The notes under the pieces are model-generated. The model was not told where the DNA came from. It did no database searches and saw only the letters and a list, made by a program, of their open reading frames with translations. DNA of 37,227 nucleotides from Nocardia xishanensis NBRC 101358 (GTDB taxonomy: Bacteria; Actinomycetota; Actinomycetes; Mycobacteriales; Mycobacteriaceae), in contig NZ_BDCF01000064.1 of assembly GCF_001613365.1 (NCBI RefSeq), forward strand, positions 1 to 37,227, in the 5' to 3' direction. Positions within the stretch are counted from its first letter, which is position 1. Each line of letters opens with the position of its first letter. Made by a program: the position numbers and the translations under genes. Positions 14,659 to 21,417 of this stretch are shown here, piece by piece.

Positions 14659-15510
14659 ATGCCGCTGACCCCAGCTGATGTGCACAACGTCGCGTTCAGC
14701 AAACCGCCGATCGGGAAGCGCGGCTACAACGAGGACGAGGTAGATGCCTTCCTCGACCTCGTGGAGCAGGAGCTCTCGCGTCTGATCGAGGAGAACGCGG
14801 ATCTGCGCCAGCGGGTCGCCGAACTCGACGCGGAACTGGCCGACGCCAAGAAGAACCGGCAGGCGGCCCCGGCGACCGTCAAGGCCCCGGTACAGCAAGC
14901 ACCGCCGCCGGAACCGATCAAACCCCCGGTGCCCGCGCCCCCGCCCGCACCGATGCCCGCGGCGCCGCCCGCGCCGAAGGACGCCCCCGGCGCCGACGCG
15001 AACCTGCAGGCCGCGAAGGTGCTCAGCCTGGCCCAGGAGATGGCGGACAGGCTGACCAGCGACGCGAAGACCGAGGCGGAGAACCTGCTCTCCAACGCGC
15101 GGGCGAACTCGGAGCGACTGGTCGGCGACGCGCGGACCCGTTCCGAGGCGATGATCTCGGACGCTCGCCAGAAGTCCGACGCGATGCTGTCGGACGCGCA
15201 GACCCGCTCGGACAACCAGCTGCGCCAGGCCAAGGAGAAGGCCGACGCTCTGCAGGCCGACGCCGAGCGCAAGCACACCGAGATCATGGCGACCATCACC
15301 CAGCAGCGCAGCGTGCTGGAGAGCCGGATCGAGCAGCTCAAGACCTTCGAGCGCGAGTACCGTGTGCGGCTGAAGTCGTACCTGGAGTCGCAGCTCGAGG
15401 AGCTCGAGAACCGCGGCTCGGCGGTCCCGGTGGACGGCGGCGAGGCCTTCGCCGACGCGAACACCGCGAACAACCTCGCGCCCGCGTCGTTCGCCAAGGG
15501 CGGCAAGTAG
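14659..15510 (+). CDS. wag31: Wag31/DivIVA polar growth scaffold
   Basis: This 283-aa coiled-coil protein marks negatively curved membrane at cell poles and organises polar wall synthesis. The N-terminal DivIVA domain, MPLTPADVHNVAFSKPPIGKRGYNEDEVDAFLDLVEQEL, includes the exposed residues that bind membrane. A first coiled coil runs to about residue 65, followed by a Pro/Ala-rich linker (about 70-115) and a long second coiled coil (about 120-255). Residues 143-208 are six consecutive 11-residue units such as LVGDARTRSEA, MISDARQKSDA and MLSDAQTRSDN, a hendecad pattern. Actinobacterial Wag31 is phosphorylated by PknA/PknB in mycobacteria; the exact site is not assigned here. A terminator-like stem-loop follows. 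Confidence 0.95.
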   Translation: MPLTPADVHNVAFSKPPIGKRGYNEDEVDAFLDLVEQELSRLIEENADLRQRVAELDAELADAKKNRQAAPATVKAPVQQAPPPEPIKPPVPAPPPAPMPAAPPAPKDAPGADANLQAAKVLSLAQEMADRLTSDAKTEAENLLSNARANSERLVGDARTRSEAMISDARQKSDAMLSDAQTRSDNQLRQAKEKADALQADAERKHTEIMATITQQRSVLESRIEQLKTFEREYRVRLKSYLESQLEELENRGSAVPVDGGEAFADANTANNLAPASFAKGGK

Positions 15511-15519
15511 TTCCGCCCC

Positions 15520-15538
15520 GCGCGGCCCCCGGCCGCGC
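15520..15538 (+). terminator. Stem-loop terminator after wag31
   Basis: GCGCGGCC (15520-15527) pairs perfectly with GGCCGCGC (15531-15538) around CCC, 9 nt after the wag31 stop. No T-tract follows. It probably ends the division-cluster transcript. Confidence 0.6.
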
Positions 15539-15672
15539 CCGGTCGCCGAAGTCGTTGTTCGAGTAGCCAGAGGTACAGTCGAATCGCCTGGCATGCCTGA
15601 CGGACCGAGCCGGACGGAGTCCATCGACAGTCCGCGCGTGGCCGCAGGCAGAGGGACGCCGAGGGGGTCATC

Positions 15673-15873
15673 ATGCTCGTCCTGACGCTCGTTCTCGCGG
15701 CGATCGGCTTTGCTCTGCTCGTCACCGCGCTGACCACCGGGTCGGTGCTGTGGGCGTGGGGGTGCATCGTCGTGTGCGTCATCGGCGCGGTGCTGCTGCT
15801 GGTGAGCGCCCTTTCCATGCGCAGGCCGGACAACGACGCACCGCCCCCGCCAGGGCGGCACGCCAAACGCTGA
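15673..15873 (+). CDS. Small two-TM membrane protein of unknown function
   Basis: This 66-aa protein has two hydrophobic segments (about residues 2-21 and 26-47) and a polar, Pro-rich, basic C-terminal tail (MRRPDNDAPPPPGRHAKR). A gagggggtc element lies about 5 nt before ATG 15673. A -10-like TACAGT lies at 15574-15579, which gives it its own possible promoter. It sits between wag31 and the ileS T-box, where small membrane proteins are common in relatives. No function can be assigned from sequence. Codon use is like the neighbours, and the coding call is good. Confidence 0.7.
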   Translation: MLVLTLVLAAIGFALLVTALTTGSVLWAWGCIVVCVIGAVLLLVSALSMRRPDNDAPPPPGRHAKR

Positions 15874-15908
15874 GGCCGGGCGCGGGAATATCGTTTGCCC
15901 TGGCTGGT

Positions 15909-16183
15909 TAGAATCGAGACAGAACGGCGCCGATCCGGCCATCACCGGGGAGCCTTCGGAAGAACGGCGTCGCCCCGCCTCCCGTGTGGGAGCGCGCGGC
16001 GCTCAGTAGAACCGAACGGGTGAGCCCGTCACAGCTCGCAACGAGAGGTCCGGCGGCCCCCGAGGGGCTGGCCAGGACAAACGGGGTGGTACCGCGGTTT
16101 CGGCGCACCGGGCGCCGAGGTCGTCCCCGTGCCAACCACTGATACGCGCCTGCGGCGCGGTGGCACGAGGAGACGCATCCGCG
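15909..16183 (+). promoter_or_regulatory. Translational T-box riboswitch (isoleucine) controlling ileS
   Basis: A -10-like TAGAAT lies at 15909-15914, so RNA would start near 15921. A short Stem I pairs GGCGCC (15926-15931) with GGCGTC (15967-15972). Within it CCGG-CCATCA-CCGG presents the isoleucine specifier ATC (15941-15943). The T-box core GGGGTGGTACCGCG is at 16083-16096 and carries the TGG bulge that reads the tRNA acceptor end. A sequestering hairpin follows: CGTGCCA (16128-16134) with TGGCACG (16161-16167), and inside it CGCGCC with GGCGCG. Its 3' arm runs directly into the ileS Shine-Dalgarno GAGGAG (about 16167-16172). No terminator is present, so uncharged tRNA-Ile should act by freeing the ribosome binding site. 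Short Stem I ileS T-boxes are known from Actinobacteria. Confidence 0.9.
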
Positions 16184-19100
16184 ATGGCGGACGACAGCAA
16201 GAGCGCATACCCCCGCGTCGATCTGGGCGCAGGCTCCGGGGCGAGCTTCCCCGAGCTGGAAGAACGCGTGCTCGACGCATGGGCGGCCGACGACACCTTC
16301 CGCGCCAGCATCGAGAACCGCTCCGGTGCAGCCGAGTTCGTCTTCTACGACGGCCCGCCCTTTGCCAACGGTCTGCCGCATTACGGTCATTTGCTCACCG
16401 GCTATGTGAAGGATTTGATCCCACGTTTCCAGACGATGCGCGGCAACCGCGTCGATCGTCGTTTCGGATGGGACTGTCACGGACTGCCCGCGGAAATCGA
16501 AGCGGAAAAGCAGCTCGGTATCACGGACAAATCACAGATCGACGCGATGGGGTTGGCGGAATTCAATGCCGCGTGCAAATCCTCGGTGTTGCGCTACACC
16601 GGGGAATGGCGCGACTACGTGACCCGTCAGGCCCGCTGGGTCGACTTCGACAACGACTACAAGACCCTCGATCTCGACTTCATGGAGTCGGTGATGTGGG
16701 CGTTCAAGTCGCTCTACGACAAGGGCTTGATCTATCAGGGCTTCCGTGTGCTGCCCTACAGCTGGTACGAGCAGACGCCGCTGTCGAACCAGGAGACCCG
16801 CCTGGACGACGCCTACAAGATGCGCCAGGACCCGGCCGTCACCGTCGACATGGCGCTGCGCGTGCCCGCCGAGCACCCGCTGCACGAGCTCGACGGCGCC
16901 AACGCCCTCATCTGGACCACCACGCCGTGGACGCTGCCGTCCAACCTGGCCGTCGCGGTGCACCCGAACGTGCGCTACGTGCACCTGCGCGCCGCCGACG
17001 GCAAACGCTATCTGCTTGCCGCCGAACGGGTCTCGCACTACACCCGGGAGTTCGGCGAAGAGCCGGACGTCCTCGGCGAGTTCGACGGCGCCGCGCTGGC
17101 AGGCCTGTCCTACGCGCCGCCGTTCGACTTCTTCGTCGGCCACCCGAACGCGCACCGCGTGCTCACCGCCGACTACGTGACCACCGATTCCGGCACCGGC
17201 ATCGTGCACCTGGCCCCCGCCTTCGGTGAGGAGGACATGGAGGTCGCCTCGGCCAACGGCATCGAGATCGTGCAGCCGCTGGATCCGGGCGGCAAGTTCA
17301 CCTCGATGGTGCCGCCGTACGAGGGCCTGATGGTCTTCGACGCCAACCCGGTGATCATCAAGGACCTCAAGACCGCGGGAAAGCTGTTGCGGCACGAGAC
17401 GATCGAGCACTCCTACCCGCACAGCTGGCGCTCCGGGCAGCCGCTGATCTACATGGCGGTGCCGTCCTGGTTCGTCGCGGTGACCAAGTTCCGCGACCGC
17501 ATGGTGGAGCTGAACAAGCAGATCACCTGGGTGCCCGAGCACATCCGCGACGGCCAGTTCGGCAAGTGGCTGGAGGGCGCGCGCGACTGGAACATCAGCC
17601 GAAACCGCTACTGGGGCAGCCCGATCCCGGTGTGGGTGTCCGACGATCCGGCCTACCCGCGCGTCGACGTGTACGGCTCGCTGGACGAGCTGGAGCGCGA
17701 CTTCGGCGTGCGCCCGACCGATCTGCACCGGCCGATGATCGATGAGCTGACCAGGCCGAATCCGGACGATCCGACCGGCAGGTCGACCATGCGCCGGGTG
17801 CCGGAGGTGCTGGACTGCTGGTTCGAGTCCGGCTCGATGCCGTACGCGCAGGTGCACTACCCGTTCGAGAACAAGGACTGGTTCGACGGGCACTTCCCGG
17901 GCGACTTCATCGTCGAGTACAACGGGCAGACCCGCGGCTGGTTCTACACCCTGCACGTGCTCTCGACCGCGCTGTTCGACAGCCCGGCCTTCAAAACCGT
18001 TGCCGCGCACGGCATCGTGCTCGGCGACGACGGGCTGAAGATGAGCAAGTCGAAGGGCAACTACCCGGACGTGAACGAGGTGTTCCACCGGGACGGCTCG
18101 GACGCGATGCGCTGGTTCCTGATGAGCTCGCCGATCCTGCGCGGCGGCAATCTCATCGTCACCGAGCGCGGCATCAGGGAGGGCGTCAGCCACGCGCTGC
18201 GCCCGCTGTGGAACGCGTGGACCTTCCTGCAGCTGTACGCCTCGAAGCCGGGTGAGTGGCGCACCGATTCGCCGAACGTGCTCGACCGCTACATCCTGGC
18301 GAAGCTGGCGCAAACCCGCGATGCGATGACCGACGCGCTGGAGGTCTACGACATCGCCGGCGCTTGCGAGGAGTTGCGCTCGTTCGCCGACGCGTTGACG
18401 AATTGGTATGTGCGCCGGTCGCGTTCGCGCTTCTGGTCGGAGGATCGCGACGCGGTGGACACCCTGCACACCGTGCTGGAGGTGGTCGCCAGGCTGGCGG
18501 CGCCGCTGCTGCCGCTGATCGCCGAGGTGATCTGGCGAGGGCTCACCGGCGATCGCTCGGTGCACCTGGCCGACTGGCCCAAGGAGGGCGAGCTGCCGGA
18601 GGATCCGGAGCTGGTCGCCGCCATGGACGAGGTGCGCACGGTCTGCTCGACGGTGCTGAGCCTGCGCAAGGCGCAGAACCTGCGGGTGCGGCTGCCGCTG
18701 GCCGAGGTGACCATCGCGGCGGGCGACGCCGAGCGGCTGCGCCCGTACGCCGACATCATCGCCGACGAGGTCAACGTCAAGAAGGTCGATCTGACCACCG
18801 ACGTCGCCGTGCACGGGCGCTTCGAACTGGCCGTGAACGCCCGCGCCGCGGGTCCGCGCCTCGGCAAGGACGTGCAGACGGTGATCAAGGCGGTCAAGGC
18901 GGGCGAGTGGTCGGAGGACGCCGACGGTGTCGTCAGCGCCGCGGGCATCGCCCTGCTGCCCGAGGAGTACACCCAGCGGCTGGTCGCCGCCGAGCCGGAG
19001 TCCACCGCGGCGCTGCCCGGTAACGCGGGTCTGGTGGTGCTGAACTCGGTGGTCACCGAGGAGCTGGAGGCCGAGGGCTGGGCCCGCGACCTGATCCGCG

Positions 19101-19312
19101 ACCTCCAGGAGACCCGCAAGTCGCTGGGCTTGGACGTCTCCGACCGGATCACCGTGATCCTCGACGTCCCCGCCGAGCGGCTGACGTGGGCGCAGACCCA
19201 CCGCGACCTGATCGCGGGCGAAATCCTCGCCACCACCCTCGATTTCGGCGCCGTGAGCGCCGACGCCGCCGAGCTCGTCGGCGGCGTGAAGGCCACGGTG
19301 ACGAAGGCCTGA
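16184..19312 (+). CDS. ileS: Isoleucyl-tRNA synthetase, IleS2-like
   Basis: This 1042-aa class I aminoacyl-tRNA synthetase charges tRNA-Ile. The HIGH-type motif is GLPHYGHLLTGYVKD (H66-Y-G-H69), and the KMSKS loop is LKMSKSKGNYPD from residue 619. The editing domain region contains WTTTPWTLPSNLA and the GTGIVHLAPAFGEED motif. The length and the lack of a C-terminal cysteine zinc site fit the long, eukaryote-like IleS2 class, which in other bacteria is associated with low mupirocin sensitivity; sensitivity here is inferred only. ATG 16184 is chosen for its GAGGAG 11 nt upstream at the end of the T-box sequestering hairpin. A strong terminator follows the gene. Confidence 0.96.
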   Translation: MADDSKSAYPRVDLGAGSGASFPELEERVLDAWAADDTFRASIENRSGAAEFVFYDGPPFANGLPHYGHLLTGYVKDLIPRFQTMRGNRVDRRFGWDCHGLPAEIEAEKQLGITDKSQIDAMGLAEFNAACKSSVLRYTGEWRDYVTRQARWVDFDNDYKTLDLDFMESVMWAFKSLYDKGLIYQGFRVLPYSWYEQTPLSNQETRLDDAYKMRQDPAVTVDMALRVPAEHPLHELDGANALIWTTTPWTLPSNLAVAVHPNVRYVHLRAADGKRYLLAAERVSHYTREFGEEPDVLGEFDGAALAGLSYAPPFDFFVGHPNAHRVLTADYVTTDSGTGIVHLAPAFGEEDMEVASANGIEIVQPLDPGGKFTSMVPPYEGLMVFDANPVIIKDLKTAGKLLRHETIEHSYPHSWRSGQPLIYMAVPSWFVAVTKFRDRMVELNKQITWVPEHIRDGQFGKWLEGARDWNISRNRYWGSPIPVWVSDDPAYPRVDVYGSLDELERDFGVRPTDLHRPMIDELTRPNPDDPTGRSTMRRVPEVLDCWFESGSMPYAQVHYPFENKDWFDGHFPGDFIVEYNGQTRGWFYTLHVLSTALFDSPAFKTVAAHGIVLGDDGLKMSKSKGNYPDVNEVFHRDGSDAMRWFLMSSPILRGGNLIVTERGIREGVSHALRPLWNAWTFLQLYASKPGEWRTDSPNVLDRYILAKLAQTRDAMTDALEVYDIAGACEELRSFADALTNWYVRRSRSRFWSEDRDAVDTLHTVLEVVARLAAPLLPLIAEVIWRGLTGDRSVHLADWPKEGELPEDPELVAAMDEVRTVCSTVLSLRKAQNLRVRLPLAEVTIAAGDAERLRPYADIIADEVNVKKVDLTTDVAVHGRFELAVNARAAGPRLGKDVQTVIKAVKAGEWSEDADGVVSAAGIALLPEEYTQRLVAAEPESTAALPGNAGLVVLNSVVTEELEAEGWARDLIRDLQETRKSLGLDVSDRITVILDVPAERLTWAQTHRDLIAGEILATTLDFGAVSADAAELVGGVKATVTKA

Positions 19313-19318
19313 CGCAGT

Positions 19319-19360
19319 CGTCGGGGTGGGCGTCATCGCCCACCCCGACGGCCCGCTTTT
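19319..19360 (+). terminator. Rho-independent terminator after ileS
   Basis: A perfect 14-bp stem, CGTCGGGGTGGGCG (19319-19332) with CGCCCACCCCGACG (19337-19350), closes a TCAT loop and is followed by gcccgctttt. It starts 6 nt after the ileS stop. Confidence 0.92.
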
Positions 19361-19750
19361 CCTGGCGCATTTTCATCGGTCGAAGTACTTCGTCGACGGT
19401 GATGCGATATCGCGGCCATCGCGTGATCTCGTCGATTTTCGGCCGTGTTATTCATATCCCCTTTCCAGTGTTAGTGATATTGATCACACGCTGATAATTT
19501 GCTGGAAACCCGTCCTGTTTCCGCGACGGCGAGGCAGAATCGGCCTGTTGCTGTTGGTGCACGGAGAGAGCAATGGTGCCGCAGTAATGTCCCGTGAGGC
19601 ATGTTCTACCTGATGCGCGCTGGTCGGTCGTTTTACGGCCGGGCATGCGCGGTGGTCTGCGGCTCCACCCCCGATGACGAGGCCGGCGCCGCTCAATAGC
19701 AGGGCCGCTCGCTGCGGCCTGTTTGCCGGACCGACAGTAGGGGTGCATTC
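19361..19750 (+). promoter_or_regulatory. Long AT-richer upstream region of the NlpC/P60 gene
   Basis: This 390-bp stretch has no convincing gene; the open frame across it shows no family features. Bases about 19375-19510 are clearly richer in A and T than the surroundings. They contain a Crp/GlxR-like palindrome (19473-19488) and a -10-like TAATTT (19495-19500). If transcription starts near 19507 the mRNA has a leader of about 240 nt. The leader opens with a hairpin GGAAAC (19504-19509) and GTTTCC (19517-19522). A TAGGGG motif at 19738-19743 is the probable ribosome binding site. The hallmarks of the ydaO/c-di-AMP riboswitch were looked for and not seen. Confidence 0.5.
19473..19488. promoter_or_regulatory. 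Crp/GlxR-like operator
   Basis: AGTGA-TATTGA-TCACA matches the CRP-family consensus TGTGA-N6-TCACA at nine of ten fixed positions. In mycobacteria and corynebacteria, Crp/GlxR regulators control resuscitation-promoting factor and other cell-wall hydrolase genes, so a site here is reasonable. Binding is inferred. Confidence 0.55.
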
Positions 19751-20275
19751 ATGACCGGAAAACCGTTGCGTCGGATATTCGTCGGGTTCGTCGTCGCCAC
19801 CTTCGCCACCTTGTTGCTCGCCGGACCCGCCTGGTCCGACCCCCGCACCTTCACGGGGAGCAGCTCGGGTTCGGCGTCCGGCTCGGGAACGGGCAGCGCC
19901 AGCGGCTCGGTGGCGCTCGGCGTGCCGAGCCCGCGCGGCCTCGCCGCGCTTGCCATCGCCATGACGCAGACCGGCAAGCCCTACGAGTGGGGCGCGACCG
20001 GCCCGAACAGCTGGGACTGCTCCGGGCTCGTCCAGTGGGCGTTCCGGATGGTCGGCGTGAACATGCCGAGGACGACCTGGCAGCAGGCGACTGCGGGCGC
20101 TCCGGTGCCGGTCGCCGCGATGGCGCCCGGCGATGTCGTCGTGCTGAACGACGACGGTTCGCACGTCGGCATTTACGCCGGAGATGGGAAGATCTTCAAC
20201 GCCTACGGCCGCGGGGTGCCAGTCGGCTTCACGCCGCTCCGGCAGTTCGCGATCTACGCCGTCCGGCGGTTCTGA
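19751..20275 (+). CDS. Secreted NlpC/P60 family peptidoglycan hydrolase
   Basis: This 174-aa exported protein should cut D-Glu-mDAP or related bonds in peptidoglycan stems. Residues 1-29 form a signal peptide with a hydrophobic core and an AWS cleavage region. Residues about 36-53 are a Ser/Gly linker (SSSGSASGSGTGSASGS). The NlpC/P60 domain follows from about residue 61. The catalytic Cys90 lies in NSWDCSGLVQWAF, His138 in GSHVGIYAG, and the likely third polar residue is Asn150 in KIFNAYG. It has no extra wall-binding domain. The start has a TAGGGG ribosome site 8 nt upstream. It converges on the galU-like gene with 21 bp between stops. Confidence 0.88.
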   Translation: MTGKPLRRIFVGFVVATFATLLLAGPAWSDPRTFTGSSSGSASGSGTGSASGSVALGVPSPRGLAALAIAMTQTGKPYEWGATGPNSWDCSGLVQWAFRMVGVNMPRTTWQQATAGAPVPVAAMAPGDVVVLNDDGSHVGIYAGDGKIFNAYGRGVPVGFTPLRQFAIYAVRRF

Positions 20276-20296
20276 CGGCGCGGAAATCGTTGTGGA

Positions 20297-21199
20297 TCAG
20301 GCGAGCTGGTCGGTGGCCAGCCCGCGGAGCAGCGGACCGTACTCCGGATGCGCCAGCGCCGAGGCGAACTGCGCGACGAGGTAGTCGCTCGGATTGCCGG
20401 TGTCGTACCAGCGGCCGCGGATCACCTGACCGAACACCGGATTGTCCGAGGCGTGCACGTTGATGGCGTCGGTCAGGTAGACCTCGCCGGTCCGGTGCTC
20501 GTACCAGGCGGCGGTCTGGCGGCGCAGTTCATCGATGATGCCAGGGGTCACCACGTATCCGCCGATGGCGGCGTAAGCCGACGGCGCGTCCTCCGGCTTG
20601 GGCTTCTCCATGAGCCCGGTGATGCGCAGCAGGCCGTTGCCCTGGTCGTCGGCGACGACGGGAACGCCGTAGCGCTTGGACTCGGCCGGGTCCATCGGCA
20701 TCAGCGCGAGCACCGGCGCGGCGGTGGCCTCGTAGGCGTCGATGAGCTGCTGGGCGCGCGGCACCTCGGCGACGAACACATCGTCGGGCCAGAGCACGAG
20801 CATGGGCTCGTCCCCCGCGTTGCGGGCGGCGTTGAGAACCGGGGTGCCATTGCCGTAGGGGCCGTGCTGGTCGAGGTAGGTGATGTGGCCGAGGCGGGAC
20901 AGCTCCCCGACCTCGGCGACGGCGTCGGCGTAGGCGGTCTTTCCGTCCGCGCGCAACTGCGCGACCAGCGCCGGGTTGGGCCGGAAGTGGTCCTGGATCA
21001 GCGACTTTCCGCCGCTGACCACGATGGTGATGTCGGTGATGCCCGAGGCAACCAGCTCACGGACCGTGTGCTCGATGACCGGCTTGTCGCCGACCGGCAG
21101 CATCTCCTTGGGGATGGCCTTGGTCAGCGGGAGCAACCGGGAGCCGATACCGGCCGCCGGGATGACTGCCTTGCGGATCTTCATGAGTCCGATCATCAC
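20297..21199 (-). CDS. galU: GalU-like UTP-glucose-1-phosphate uridylyltransferase
   Basis: This 300-aa nucleotidyltransferase would make UDP-glucose from UTP and glucose-1-phosphate for polysaccharides and glycolipids. The N-terminal nucleotide-binding motif is RKAVIPAAGIGSRLLPLTKAIPKEMLPVGDKPVIEH. Further motifs are VLWPDDVFV with the metal-binding aspartate, ITGLMEKPKPEDAPS, YVVTPGIIDEL and TGEVYLTDAI with GRWYDTGNPSDYL. The signature IGSRLLPLTKA differs from the GLGTRFLPATK of most housekeeping GalU proteins, so this may be a paralogue; the substrate is not proven. The start is uncertain: GTG 21199, ATG 21196, or ATG 21184, which begins MKIRKAV. Confidence 0.85.
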   Translation of the reverse strand: MMIGLMKIRKAVIPAAGIGSRLLPLTKAIPKEMLPVGDKPVIEHTVRELVASGITDITIVVSGGKSLIQDHFRPNPALVAQLRADGKTAYADAVAEVGELSRLGHITYLDQHGPYGNGTPVLNAARNAGDEPMLVLWPDDVFVAEVPRAQQLIDAYEATAAPVLALMPMDPAESKRYGVPVVADDQGNGLLRITGLMEKPKPEDAPSAYAAIGGYVVTPGIIDELRRQTAAWYEHRTGEVYLTDAINVHASDNPVFGQVIRGRWYDTGNPSDYLVAQFASALAHPEYGPLLRGLATDQLA

Positions 21200-21403
21200 A
21201 TACGAACCGGCGGGTAAGGCGCGATCCCCGCTCTTCGGCGTCGTGTCGGAAATAGCTGGCGCACGAGGTATCGGCCCTGGTCACGGCCGCCGAACCGGCA
21301 CGGTCGCCGGGCGTGCCGAGCGGTACGGATACACAGCAGATCTACAGCAATCCGGGAGCCATCGCACGGTTGCCGCCGCGGCGGACCTGTCGGTGGGGTG
21401 GCG

Positions 21404-21409
21404 TAGATT
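21404..21409 (+). promoter_or_regulatory. -10 box of dinB, leaderless type
   Basis: TAGATT ends 8 nt before GTG 21418, with no Shine-Dalgarno between. This supports GTG 21418 as the start instead of the longer open frame from 21313. No mycobacterial-type LexA box was recognised in the 218-bp galU-dinB gap. Confidence 0.55.
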
Positions 21410-21417
21410 CCCGGGTC

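Noticed and set aside
16532..19336. 934-codon open frame antisense to ileS
   Set aside because: Composition is His/Arg/Gly-rich with no family motif; it is a mirror of ileS codon bias.
19326..19613. 95-codon open frame in the region before the NlpC/P60 gene
   Set aside because: It begins inside the ileS terminator stem, crosses the Crp-like site, lacks a ribosome site, and has no recognisable domain.
19361..19750. Possible c-di-AMP (ydaO) riboswitch before a wall hydrolase
   Set aside because: The conserved GC-rich core elements expected for that class were not found by eye. A covariance-model search would settle it.
21200..21417. LexA/SOS box upstream of dinB
   Set aside because: No palindrome like TCGAAC-N4-GTTCGA was seen in the galU-dinB gap.
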